Part shown: positions 9,594-17,456 of the stretch, one piece after another
How the letters are laid out: every line of letters starts with the position of its first letter
Position numbering within the stretch: position 1 is the stretch's first letter
Source of the DNA: Nostoc linckia z4
GTDB taxonomy: Bacteria > Cyanobacteriota > Cyanobacteriia > Cyanobacteriales > Nostocaceae
DNA length: 64,000 nt
NCBI RefSeq assembly: GCF_002608075.1
Contig: NZ_LAHA01000043.1
Span: 16,976-80,975, forward strand
Direction of reading: 5' to 3'
Notes under the pieces: model-generated
What the model saw: only the letters and a program-made list of their open reading frames with translations
What the model was told of the DNA's origin: nothing
The model's database searches: none
Translations under genes and position numbers: made by a program

Positions 9594-9936
9594 TTCCTAC
9601 TTTAGAAAACTTAAAGTCTAGAAACAACAAAATTTTCTAAGCAAGTTATAAATCAAAACAATAGCATGGTTGTTGAGTGTCAACAGCTATGTTATTTTTT
9701 ATTGCTTTGGATCTGTGAAGATTTGCAAATTGCGTAGGCGTAGCCCACAGCAGGCATTAGTCGAAAACAACTCCAAAAACACAGCTTCAATGTAGCAAAA
9801 TTATTTTACACAGGTGCGATCGCTAAATTGAAACAGCAAATTGGGGCTTCATAGAAAAGCGATCGCACTTGAATTTTAGAGGGCGATCGCTATTTATCAT
9901 TAGTTGTGGCGTTGGTCGAAGACGCCACCCTAAAAT
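9594..9936. other. Intergenic region with HIP1 sites and a hairpin 3' of apcF
   Basis: 343 bases between convergent nif11 and apcF. It has three GCGATCGC-type HIP1 octamers near 9817-9890, a GCGTAGGCGTAGCCC repeat fragment near 9734, and a stem GTGGCGT/ACGCCAC at 9906-9928 lying eight bases beyond the apcF stop. That stem could protect or end the apcF mRNA, but no T-run follows on the minus strand. Confidence 0.55.
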
Positions 9937-10446
9937 CTAAACATCAATCTCGCTCAACTCGCGTGTGATGTGATCGAATGGTTCGTCTACAAAAGCAGTG
10001 TTAGCCACACCTGCTGCTGCTACTTGTTCCTTAGCTAAATCCTTGAGTATTTGCACGCCACGAACCGTCGGCCCGATGGGTACTCCTAAAGAATTGTAAG
10101 TTTCTCGCAGACCTTGTAAGACTCGTTCATCTAACACATTTGTATTTCCAGCAACCAACGCATAAGTGGCGTAGCGCAAGTAATAATCTAAATCCCGCAA
10201 ACAAGCCGCATAACGACGGGTTGTATAAGAATTTCCACCGGGACGAATCAGTTCCGGCAGTTCTTCGTATAACTTTAAACCAGCCTGCTTGACAAGTCCG
10301 GCTGCATTAGAATTAATTGCCGCAGCCGCTTGTACTCGTGCTGTACCACTATTAAAGTAAGACTTTAGACTATCAAGCGCATTCCGGTCAAAATACCGAC
10401 CAGCCACGTCATAATTCTTAATTAAACTTGTTACCGCATCGCGCAT
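9937..10446 (-). CDS. apcF: Allophycocyanin beta-18 subunit of the phycobilisome core
   Basis: A 169-aa phycobiliprotein, the usual ApcF length. It begins MRDAVTSLIKNYDVAGRYFD and carries the bilin Cys82 in RRYAACLRDLDYYLRYATYA, with Asn72 (site of N-methylation in beta subunits) in the PGGN turn. ApcF sits in the basal core cylinders with ApcE and helps pass energy to photosystem II. ATG 10446 is chosen because GGGAG precedes it at 8-nt spacing; the longer frame would need TTG 10461. It stands apart from the apcABC genes, as is common for apcF, and is divergent from glnA. Sequence and length separate it from ApcB and ApcD. Confidence 0.95.
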   Translation of the reverse strand: MRDAVTSLIKNYDVAGRYFDRNALDSLKSYFNSGTARVQAAAAINSNAAGLVKQAGLKLYEELPELIRPGGNSYTTRRYAACLRDLDYYLRYATYALVAGNTNVLDERVLQGLRETYNSLGVPIGPTVRGVQILKDLAKEQVAAAGVANTAFVDEPFDHITRELSEIDV

Positions 10447-10663
10447 TCCTTTTTCTCCCAATCGTTGCTATCTATGGTTTGATATTTATTTGGCTGCATT
10501 TATGCAACAGTAAATTTTTGTGCTATTAAAAATAGATTCGGCACAAAAACAATCTATCCACTACATAAGGATTCTATGCCAAAGTTGACCCCTATGTGAT
10601 GAACTTTCCAGTTTTGTACAGACGATCGGCGAAAGGTTAATATAACCTGTAATCCAGATATCT

Positions 10664-10706
10664 GTAACACAAACTACAAAATCCCCTAATATCTAGTATT
10701 TAAGAT
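10664..10706 (+). promoter_or_regulatory. NtcA-activated glnA promoter
   Basis: GTAACACAAACTAC (10664-10677) fits GTA-N8-TAC exactly. A -10 like TAAGAT (10701-10706) follows 23 bases later, the spacing of class II NtcA-activated promoters. NtcA control of glnA by such a site is established in Anabaena; here it is inferred from sequence and position, about 100 bases before glnA. Confidence 0.85.
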
Positions 10707-10803
10707 ATTTCAGGTGTGTCACGGCTTGATTGAGATCAGCAGGGCTAGGATGTTTTGGAAGATTCTGGTTTTACTTTAGGAAATTGGTACAGAAGGAGTA
10801 ACA

Positions 10804-12228
10804 ATGACAACCCCACAAGAAGTCTTGAATTTAATCCAAGACCAAAAAATTCAGCTGATCGATCTCAAATTCATTGATACAGTAGGGACTTGGCAGCACC
10901 TCACTGTGTACTACAACCAAATCGATGAAAGTTCATTCACTGATGGCGTACCTTTTGACGGTTCCAGCATCCGGGGTTGGAAAGCGATCAACGAATCGGA
11001 CATGACGATGGTACTCGATCCCAACACTGCTTGGATCGACCCATTCATGGAAGTACCAACGCTAAGTATAGTTTGTAGTATTAAGGAACCCCGCACGGGT
11101 GAATGGTATAACCGTTGTCCACGGGTAATTGCTCAAAAAGCAGTAGACTACCTAGTTTCCACTGGTATTGGTGATACAGTCTACTTTGGCCCTGAAGCTG
11201 AGTTCTTCATCTTTGACAATGCTAGGTTTGCTCAAACCGCCAACGAAGGCTACTACTTCTTAGACTCCGAAGAAGGTGCTTGGAATTCTGGTAAAGCCGG
11301 TACAGCTGAAAAACCCAACTTGGCTTACAAACCACGCTTCAAAGAAGGTTACTTCCCAGTTTCGCCAACGGATTCTTTCCAAGATATCCGTACAGAAATG
11401 CTGTTGACAATGGCAGACTTAGGTGTACCCATTGAAAAGCATCACCATGAAGTTGCTACAGGTGGTCAGTGCGAATTGGGTTTCCGCTTTGGGAAGTTGA
11501 TCGAAGCTGCTGACTGGTTGATGATTTACAAATATGTCATCAAAAACGTTGCTAAAAAATACGGCAAAACCGTCACCTTTATGCCAAAACCAATTTTTGG
11601 CGACAACGGTTCGGGAATGCACTGTCACCAGTCCATCTGGAAAGATGGTCAACCTCTATTCGCAGGTGACAAGTATGCTGGTTTGAGTGAAACAGCACTG
11701 TATTACATTGGCGGTCTTCTCAAACACGCACCAGCACTGTTAGCAATTACCAACCCTAGTACCAACTCTTACAAGCGCCTAGTACCTGGTTATGAAGCAC
11801 CAGTTAACTTGGCTTACTCCCAAGGTAACCGTTCTGCTTCTATCCGTATTCCTCTGTCTGGAAATAACCCCAAAGCTAAGCGGTTAGAATTCCGTTGTCC
11901 AGATGCCACTTCTAACCCCTACTTAGCGTTCGCTGCGATGCTTTGTGCTGGTATTGATGGCATCAAAAACAAAATAGATCCTGGTTCTCCCTTAGATAAA
12001 AATATCTATGAACTCTCTCCAGAAGAACTGGCGAAGGTTCCTTCAACCCCAGGTTCTTTGGAATTGGCCTTAGAAGCACTAGAAAACGACCACGCTTTCT
12101 TGACAGAATCAGGCGTCTTCACAGAAGACTTTATCCAAAATTGGATTGACTACAAGCTGGCTAACGAAGTCAAGCAGTTGCAGCTGCGTCCTCATCCCTA
12201 CGAGTTTTACCTCTATTACGATGCTTAA
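10804..12228 (+). CDS. glnA: Glutamine synthetase type I
   Basis: A 474-aa GSI with family landmarks: the N-terminal beta-grasp (LIDLKFIDTVGTWQHLTV), the DGSSIRGW loop, the GPEAEFFIFD and HHEVATGGQCE catalytic motifs, GSGMHCHQSIW for ATP binding, and NRSASIRIP. It makes glutamine from ammonia, glutamate and ATP and is the entry point of the GS-GOGAT cycle. The Tyr equivalent to the enterobacterial adenylylation site is present in KNIYELSPEE, but cyanobacterial GS is instead controlled by small inactivating factors such as gifA 280 bases downstream. AAGGAG at 10793-10798 supports ATG 10804. NtcA promoter upstream; intrinsic terminator at 12384. Confidence 0.97.
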   Translation: MTTPQEVLNLIQDQKIQLIDLKFIDTVGTWQHLTVYYNQIDESSFTDGVPFDGSSIRGWKAINESDMTMVLDPNTAWIDPFMEVPTLSIVCSIKEPRTGEWYNRCPRVIAQKAVDYLVSTGIGDTVYFGPEAEFFIFDNARFAQTANEGYYFLDSEEGAWNSGKAGTAEKPNLAYKPRFKEGYFPVSPTDSFQDIRTEMLLTMADLGVPIEKHHHEVATGGQCELGFRFGKLIEAADWLMIYKYVIKNVAKKYGKTVTFMPKPIFGDNGSGMHCHQSIWKDGQPLFAGDKYAGLSETALYYIGGLLKHAPALLAITNPSTNSYKRLVPGYEAPVNLAYSQGNRSASIRIPLSGNNPKAKRLEFRCPDATSNPYLAFAAMLCAGIDGIKNKIDPGSPLDKNIYELSPEELAKVPSTPGSLELALEALENDHAFLTESGVFTEDFIQNWIDYKLANEVKQLQLRPHPYEFYLYYDA

Positions 12229-12259
12229 TTAGGGGCTGCCGAATAAAAAACATTCAATT

Positions 12260-12323
12260 TTTTGTGGGGTGAACATCTTGGCTGCCCATAGCAAAGGGCG
12301 GGCGAAACGCCCACCCCACAAAA
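12260..12323. repeat. Stem with 12-bp arms downstream of glnA
   Basis: TTTTGTGGGGTG (12260-12271) pairs with CACCCCACAAAA (12312-12323) around a GGGCGGGCGAAACGCCC inner hairpin. The inner GGGCGGGCGA-ACGCCCACCCCAC motif recurs at 42666-42691, so this is a dispersed element that may also stabilise the glnA 3' end. Confidence 0.7.
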
Positions 12324-12383
12324 TTGGAAATTTATTCCTTGGTAATCCCTTAAGCACCGTATTTAACTAAAAGTTTCAATTTT

Positions 12384-12407
12384 GCCACCTTGGAGGGTGG
12401 CTTTTTT
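12384..12407 (+). terminator. Intrinsic terminator of glnA
   Basis: GCCACC, loop TTGGAG, GGTGGC, then TTTTTTC: a compact GC stem followed by a T-run 155 bases after the glnA stop. Orientation fits glnA. Confidence 0.8.
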
Positions 12408-12508
12408 CTCTGTTGAGCAGCTATTTTTTAGTGTTGGCTATGGGGCATTGAGAAGAGGCTCCAGGGGAAAAACTCATCTCCCCATCTCCCCATCTCCCCA
12501 TATCCTCA

Positions 12509-12709
12509 CTAACTCATCGTCGCGTTGCTGCGTCCATAAATCATCCGCGTTGTTGCATCTATCTTCCCTTGAATAGGGTTCCAGTAGTGAGATGCTTCTT
12601 CAGGAAGACCAAGTTCTTGTGCAGCACGCATCAGCATCGATTGTTGGCGATTCTTGACTTGCTGATGTTCGCGAACCATTAATGCACGAGATTTTTCTGC
12701 AATAGACAT
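12509..12709 (-). CDS. gifA: Glutamine synthetase inactivating factor IF7
   Basis: A 66-aa basic protein with the IF7 pattern: SRALMVREHQQVKNRQQSML, then LPEEASHYWNPIQGK and the C-terminal YGRSNATMS. In Synechocystis and Anabaena such factors bind GS through basic residues and inactivate it when nitrogen is plentiful. Two Met codons compete. ATG 12709 is chosen because GGAGG at 12719-12723 lies 9 bases upstream; from ATG 12715 it would be only 3 bases away. Convergent with glnA, an arrangement I recall from Anabaena PCC 7120. A GTA-N8-TAC box upstream suggests NtcA repression. I see no glutamine-riboswitch-like leader. Confidence 0.93.
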   Translation of the reverse strand: MSIAEKSRALMVREHQQVKNRQQSMLMRAAQELGLPEEASHYWNPIQGKIDATTRMIYGRSNATMS

Positions 12710-12786
12710 AACCATAGTCCTCCACGCTTTTGTAGTGAATATATATTTTTGGGTTCTTTTCTATGACTAATATAACAGAAAAAACT

Positions 12787-12800
12787 GTAACATAAGCTAC
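12787..12800 (-). promoter_or_regulatory. NtcA box in the gifA promoter (probable repression)
   Basis: GTAACATAAGCTAC is a perfect GTA-N8-TAC palindrome (minus strand GTAGCTTATGTTAC) 78 bases upstream of the chosen gifA start. On the minus strand a TATATT -10 candidate follows 12-14 bases later, which places the box over the -35 region, a position expected for repression. NtcA repression of gif genes is known in cyanobacteria. Confidence 0.8.
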
Positions 12801-13322
12801 TATTTTGCATTGAATTTAGAAATTCCATATTTGTCATCTGAGTGCATATCCAATAAAAAGCTTGAAAAATCAAGCTTTTAGCGATTTTACTTGTCAAAAT
12901 TATTGTTCAAAACCACTAACATTTTTTACAAAAGTTTATATTTTGCAGTCTGATATTATTAAGTGGAGATTGATTAAGGGAACGCTGACTGTCAACCGTC
13001 AACGGTCAACAGATAACAATCTTCTGTGGAATATTTTTTTACTTGAAAGTCCCTAACTCATCCCCCGGCTTTACGTGCTGAGGATTTTGAATCAGGAGTA
13101 GTTATACGGTATTTTTTGTTTTTAATAATACTAATAACTATTGACCAATGACTAATGACTAAGACGGCAATTCATCCCATCCCCAGAAAGAATAGGCTTT
13201 ATCGCCGTTTTTCGGTAATTTTTTTTTTGAAGTTTATTGTTTTTCAGTAATACAGTAGGAATACGGCACTGACAAAAAAGTAAGTTAGGATCGTGTAAGT
13301 TTACAAAACTTTATATAAGTTT
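12801..13322. other. Intergenic region between divergent gifA and ferritin-like gene, with a dispersed repeat
   Basis: No gene seen. At 12985-13056 lies copy 1 of a dispersed repeat: TGTCAAC-type heptamers (CTGTCAACCGTCAACGGTCA), then TCTTCTGTGGAATATT, a T-run and ACTTGAAAGTCCCTAA. A second tract, CTATTGACCAATGACTAATGA, spans 13138-13160. The last 60 bases should contain the promoter of the downstream gene. Confidence 0.55.
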
Positions 13323-14222
13323 ATGACAGTCACTTACCCACGTAAATTTCAGAATGCCTTTGGTGCAAGGGAAATCTTGAAACAAGTGGTATGCGATCGC
13401 CACATCCACTTAATTACCCTCAATCGCTACCGCTACAGCGAACAACGCAGTTGTAAAGACCTGACTGACTTAATCGAGCAACTGAATGGACAGCCTCCAG
13501 AATTAGTGCGGGATTTGTCTCATCACATCTCGGACGAAGCTCGCCATGCCATGTGGCTGACTGATTTACTCATCGAACTAGGAAGCGATGTAGGAACTCC
13601 CCCCGGAACTTCCTATATTGATGAATTCGATCGCCTGCTTGACAAAGACGCCTACGATCCAAAACGTAACTTAGACGACTGGATGATTGCTGCTCTGACA
13701 GCAATTAACATCACTGAAAAACGCGGTTGTGAGTATTTTTCTGCACACATTTACGCTCTCAAGCAAGCGCCACAAACAGAAGAAAACATCAAAATCCGGC
13801 AAACAATTGAAAAGATTTTGCCAGAGGAAGCAGGACATGTACGCTGGGGTAACCGTTGGTTAGCAGAACTGGCGCGTAAAAGTCCAGAACATCGCCAAAA
13901 AATAGAGCAAGCGAAGCGAAAATATACTGCAATTGAACAGGCGGCCTTTGAATCGGGAATGGATATCACCTTGGGGGCCGAACTGCGCCGAGTTGCCAAC
14001 TTGCTGGAAGTTGCAAATAACATGCCCCTTTGGCAACGTCCTCAGTACCTGATGGAACGCTTACCCCAGACTTTGTTAGCACCTGAGTTGCAGTTTACTA
14101 GGATTCAAGCCGCACAAAAAGCTTGGCAGCGCGATCCACAAGCGTTTTTCGAGAAATTTGTACCCATGTTCCTCAACGGTATCGAGCGAATAGAAGATAA
14201 TCGCCAGAAAACAACCGTTTGA
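13323..14222 (+). CDS. Ferritin-like diiron domain protein, function unknown
   Basis: The 299-aa protein is all-helical with two E-x-x-H carboxylate/His pairs: DEARHAMW near residue 73 and PEEAGHVRWG near 173, plus EKRGCEYF between them. This is the ligand layout of ferritin-like diiron proteins with a four-helix bundle. The C-terminal third (residues ~200-299) is charged and helical without a known domain. No signal peptide or membrane segment, so cytosolic. It could be an oxidase, hydroxylase or iron-handling protein; substrate cannot be read from sequence. ATG 13323 has only a weak upstream Shine-Dalgarno. Its place between gifA and the patX candidate may or may not be meaningful. Confidence 0.75.
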   Translation: MTVTYPRKFQNAFGAREILKQVVCDRHIHLITLNRYRYSEQRSCKDLTDLIEQLNGQPPELVRDLSHHISDEARHAMWLTDLLIELGSDVGTPPGTSYIDEFDRLLDKDAYDPKRNLDDWMIAALTAINITEKRGCEYFSAHIYALKQAPQTEENIKIRQTIEKILPEEAGHVRWGNRWLAELARKSPEHRQKIEQAKRKYTAIEQAAFESGMDITLGAELRRVANLLEVANNMPLWQRPQYLMERLPQTLLAPELQFTRIQAAQKAWQRDPQAFFEKFVPMFLNGIERIEDNRQKTTV

Positions 14223-15011
14223 AGTGAAGGAATAGGGGGTGGGGAGATGAGGAGATGAAGAGATGGGGAGATGATAGTTATCAGTTATCTGTTGACTGTT
14301 CACTGCCCCATGGCTCATGCCCAATAATTATGTCAGAACTTACGCAGCGAAATTATTTGTTGAGGTCGGGAATAGGGCATAGGGCAAACAGGGGATTTTT
14401 TCTTGTCCAATGACGCCACTTGCTACAAGTCGGGCATTACCCGCAAGGACGCAGTGGCTCTCCTATGACGCCAGTTGCTTTCCTGTCGCCTTGCGTCAGA
14501 AAGCAACTGTTTCCCTATCCCCAGCCCAAACCCTTAATTTTTCGTTGACCATGCGTAAGTCCTATATGTATTGATGTAGGTAACCAGCTACTCAATCTGT
14601 AAGAAAACTTATTTGGGAATAAAGAGAAGTTGCCTTAAGTTTTTTCCCCAATTAGCAAAATGTCGGAATTAGATGTGTTTTAAATTAATTGATAACCTAA
14701 GTAACATCTGTTTCTAAAGTAGTTGAGGTTGAGACGCAGAGCTTCCCAGAAATAAGAGTAACAGTTGTGTGGTTTTTGATGAGTTGGTAATACTGTAGTT
14801 CGAGACAATTGATTGAATTTGCCTTTTGATTTCCAGATTTTATGCCAACTATTACATACAGCAAATTTTAGTTGAAATACTAAGCGATCGCTGAAGATTT
14901 TCGGATGTTAACTGTATAGATCTCTGCCACCAAAACCGCGAAAAAAATATTAGCGCAACACCTTGTTTTCTAGTAATCAGCTTTGCCAAAACGTCCATTA
15001 TCCCACAGCTA
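14223..15011. other. Repeat-bearing intergenic region between ferritin-like gene and patX
   Basis: 789 bases without a credible gene. A GGGGAGAT tandem array lies at 14236-14274 and a 229-bp element with GGACTTACGCA-type ends at 14335-14563. The rest (14570-15011) is AT-rich with one HIP1 octamer near 14885. A plus-strand frame crosses 14963-15376 but lies opposite patX and shows no domain. Confidence 0.55.
14335..14563. repeat. Element with AGRACTTACGCA terminal inverted repeats
   Basis: AGAACTTACGCA (14335-14346) is mirrored by TGCGTAAGTCCT (14552-14563), 11 of 12 positions complementary. Inside is an imperfect pair GACGCCACTTGC / GACGCCAGTTGC and its complement, but no ORF. A shorter element with the same ends is at 37089-37180. 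Probably a decayed MITE or IS end pair. Confidence 0.6.
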
Positions 15012-15374
15012 TTAAACAACAGCGTAGAAATTTTTGGCGAATTTTTGCATTACTTCTCTGCGCCCACTACCGCGATGACGTGGCGCATCATCTGGATTTT
15101 GGTCAGATTGTGCCGAGAGGAACTTTTGCCAAGCAGGCATCGAAAGCAGCCAATTGTCTTGGAAAGTTGAGCCACTGCATTGGACGGGTCTCCCGGCTTG
15201 TAGCAAGTGGCGTCTGTTTGCTCTTGGTATTGCTGGAAGGCGTCGTAGTTTGGGAAAAGTTGCAGAATCGTCTACAGACTTTCTGCTTGTTAAGTGATTG
15301 TCCATTGCTTGGCAGTTGGAAGCTAAGGGGCCGAACACCAGACTCGAAACTAAAAGTGAAATGGCAGCACGCAT
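15012..15374 (-). CDS. patX: PatX-type RGSGR heterocyst-inhibitor precursor
   Basis: The 120-aa minus-strand product opens with a signal-peptide-like stretch (MRAAISLLVSSLVFGPLA, then SNCQA as a possible cleavage region) and has near its C-terminus APRHRGSGRREVMQKF. RGSGR is the pentapeptide that binds HetR and inhibits heterocyst formation; PatX proteins are exported precursors with a C-terminal HRGSGR-type motif, and patX lies close to hetR in several genomes (known from the literature as I recall it). The motif is encoded at 15060-15074, and hetR is 11 kb away. A DIF+ motif TCCGGA lies 58 bases upstream. The middle is low-complexity and poorly conserved by eye. No obvious Shine-Dalgarno at ideal spacing, so the exact start is uncertain. 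The overlapping frame on the plus strand has no such support. Confidence 0.75.
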   Translation of the reverse strand: MRAAISLLVSSLVFGPLASNCQAMDNHLTSRKSVDDSATFPKLRRLPAIPRANRRHLLQAGRPVQCSGSTFQDNWLLSMPAWQKFLSAQSDQNPDDAPRHRGSGRREVMQKFAKNFYAVV

Positions 15375-15431
15375 AGCAGATGTCTATTTTGGAACTCTCC
15401 ACTTCACTGATACTTAGCTTTTCTAGGAATA

Positions 15432-15437
15432 TCCGGA
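15432..15437 (-). promoter_or_regulatory. DIF+ (TCCGGA) differentiation-specific promoter motif of patX
   Basis: On the minus strand TCCGGA is followed after 15 bases by TAAGTAT, a possible -10. In Anabaena PCC 7120, TCCGGA near -35 marks transcripts induced during heterocyst differentiation. Being a 6-bp palindrome it can occur by chance, but the position before an RGSGR gene makes it credible. Confidence 0.6.
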
Positions 15438-15487
15438 CAATTCATCAAAAAGTATTGTGTTTTACTGAAAATAAACTACTCTTATCC

Positions 15488-17251
15488 TTAGCTTAAATGT
15501 TCGACTAATAACCAATTACTGAAGTGATTTTCACGACCCCATACTGTAATTAATTGTTGGTCGGGATAAGCGTGTAACTGTTCATTGATATGCGATCGCA
15601 AAGTCACAAGCTGCCAATTTTTACCTTGATATAAGGCGGGAGCAGTGACAGTGAATCTGTATTCCTGATGACCAATGCGGTAGAAAATACCTTGAAAACA
15701 CTTGTTTTGTGAGATTAAGACCTCATTAACATTAGATTCAAAGTAGTTATCCGTAGATAGCCCAGGACAATCACCACTAGCTGGATAGGCTAATGGGTTA
15801 TTTAAGTAATACAGTTGGCGATGCAGCCAATCCGAACGATTAGGCGATAAATTAAAAAAAGGTATGATTATTGCTTTTGAGCGGTTGTCTTGTAGTAGAG
15901 CCGCTTGTAGATCCCTGACAGGTAAATCCCTTGGCTGGCAGTTTAACTCAACACACATCGCCGCCGCCATTCCCGCTGCTTGACCAATGCCCATAACCAC
16001 TGGTTGTAATCTGGTTGCGCCATTGGCAATGTGGGAAACGGAAATATTCTTTTCACAAACCAAGAAACCATCCGTTGTGGCTGGAATTAGACAACTGTAG
16101 GGAATTGTAAAGGGAGTCCCAGTCCAGCGTCCCCCCCATTGGATAGATTTTGGTTGCAGTGGAAATTGAACGCCAGGATAATGATGGTCATTGGCGTAGT
16201 TACCAACAGCAATTGCATCATTAAATATAGATGCAACTCTACCCCCAGCAACAGGCAAAATATCCTGTTCGCGGATAGTAGTTAGCCCCACTAAGCGCCG
16301 GCTTTCCCGGTAATAGGGATGCAGTGCAAAAGCTTTTTGAGTATAGGGAAATACTTCTCTGGCTAAACCATAGCGACGGCCGAGTTGATGTTGAATATAA
16401 TGGGCAAAATTTTGACTGTGCCAGCGTGATTCTTGGATAAATTCACCTCTGGTTACCTCTGACTTTATCAGCCGCCCTACCCCTTGGCCGTAGTCATTGC
16501 CACAAATTGGCCAATTTATCATGAAGCGATCGCCAGGTAAACGTCCATAATTTAAAAATGTCTCTGCTCCATAACCGTCCCAAGCACCTGCAAATAAGGA
16601 TGGATTATAGTTGGGGGCAGGCGGAATTTCTGGGGCAACGGCTTCACCAAAGTCTTGCATAATTACCACATAAGTGGGCGCTTGCACCGGATATCTCTCG
16701 GTTAAAGAGTTAAATTTTACCGGGGCACTGGGTTCTCCCCACTCAGATTGCAATTCCCAACCCCAACGGTAAGGAATGTCAGCTAAAGCCAATAAATCTC
16801 CTAATTCTGTGGCGTCGAGAATAATTTTGGCTGTGACAGCAAAATCCGCAAAGCGCACACCAGTAATGCGATCGCCTTGCCGATAAACTTCTAAAGGCAC
16901 TTGCAAAGAAATCCAATGAAGATTCGGCAATTCCTTCACCCAATCAGCAAAAATCTCTGCCCCAATGCGGGGATCGTAACTAAAAAAGCTTACCCAACAG
17001 TTATCTAATCCCCCTGGTTGTCGATGTCGTAATTCCTGCAAAAAGGCACCCCATAACCCTGTTTGCAAAGCTTCTAATTCATTGCCATCGGGTGCAGCTA
17101 CTCCCGCACAAGTGAGCATTCCCCCCAACCAAGGAAATTCACTCACCAACATAGTTTTAGCTCCCCGTCGCGCTGCTTGGATAGCAGCAGCAGTCCCTCC
17201 AGTTCCACCACCAACAACTAAGACATCTGCTATGTATGTTTGATTAACCAT
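15488..17251 (-). CDS. FAD-dependent oxidoreductase (FAD_oxidored type)
   Basis: A 587-aa protein with an N-terminal Rossmann FAD motif, VLVVGGGTGGTAAAIQAARRG, followed by FPWLGGMLTCAGV, typical of the large bacterial family of FAD-dependent proteins (PF12831-like). A second conserved block, ILDATELGDLLALADIP, and the late VVMGIGQAAGMAAAMCVE FAD segment are present. No signal peptide. The substrate is unknown; the family is often annotated simply as FAD-dependent oxidoreductase. Transcribed alone on the minus strand, ending 113 bases before the patX start region. ATG 17251 sits directly before the FAD motif, so the start is secure. Confidence 0.88.
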   Translation of the reverse strand: MVNQTYIADVLVVGGGTGGTAAAIQAARRGAKTMLVSEFPWLGGMLTCAGVAAPDGNELEALQTGLWGAFLQELRHRQPGGLDNCWVSFFSYDPRIGAEIFADWVKELPNLHWISLQVPLEVYRQGDRITGVRFADFAVTAKIILDATELGDLLALADIPYRWGWELQSEWGEPSAPVKFNSLTERYPVQAPTYVVIMQDFGEAVAPEIPPAPNYNPSLFAGAWDGYGAETFLNYGRLPGDRFMINWPICGNDYGQGVGRLIKSEVTRGEFIQESRWHSQNFAHYIQHQLGRRYGLAREVFPYTQKAFALHPYYRESRRLVGLTTIREQDILPVAGGRVASIFNDAIAVGNYANDHHYPGVQFPLQPKSIQWGGRWTGTPFTIPYSCLIPATTDGFLVCEKNISVSHIANGATRLQPVVMGIGQAAGMAAAMCVELNCQPRDLPVRDLQAALLQDNRSKAIIIPFFNLSPNRSDWLHRQLYYLNNPLAYPASGDCPGLSTDNYFESNVNEVLISQNKCFQGIFYRIGHQEYRFTVTAPALYQGKNWQLVTLRSHINEQLHAYPDQQLITVWGRENHFSNWLLVEHLS

Positions 17252-17456
17252 AAAGAATAATTTACGTATTTTTGACGAGGATACATCAGAATTTATCCTG
17301 TTTTATCAGCATTTTCTTATTATCTAATGTTTGTATTAGCTAATAATTTAGTATTCCCTAATAGTGTCAATTTAATTATCTATTCCTCGTATTTTTACCG
17401 AATAAATTATTAATTGATTGGGAATACTAATAAATAAAGACTAACTTGTGATTTAA

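Noticed and set aside
12720..12862. Glutamine riboswitch upstream of gifA
   Set aside because: I could not find the conserved aptamer bases; the region is an AT-rich promoter with an NtcA box.
14963..15376. Plus-strand 137-aa frame
   Set aside because: Lies antisense to patX, no domain, no ribosome site; open by chance.
15103..15402. 99-aa minus-strand frame overlapping patX
   Set aside because: Lacks the signal peptide and RGSGR motif found in the other minus frame.
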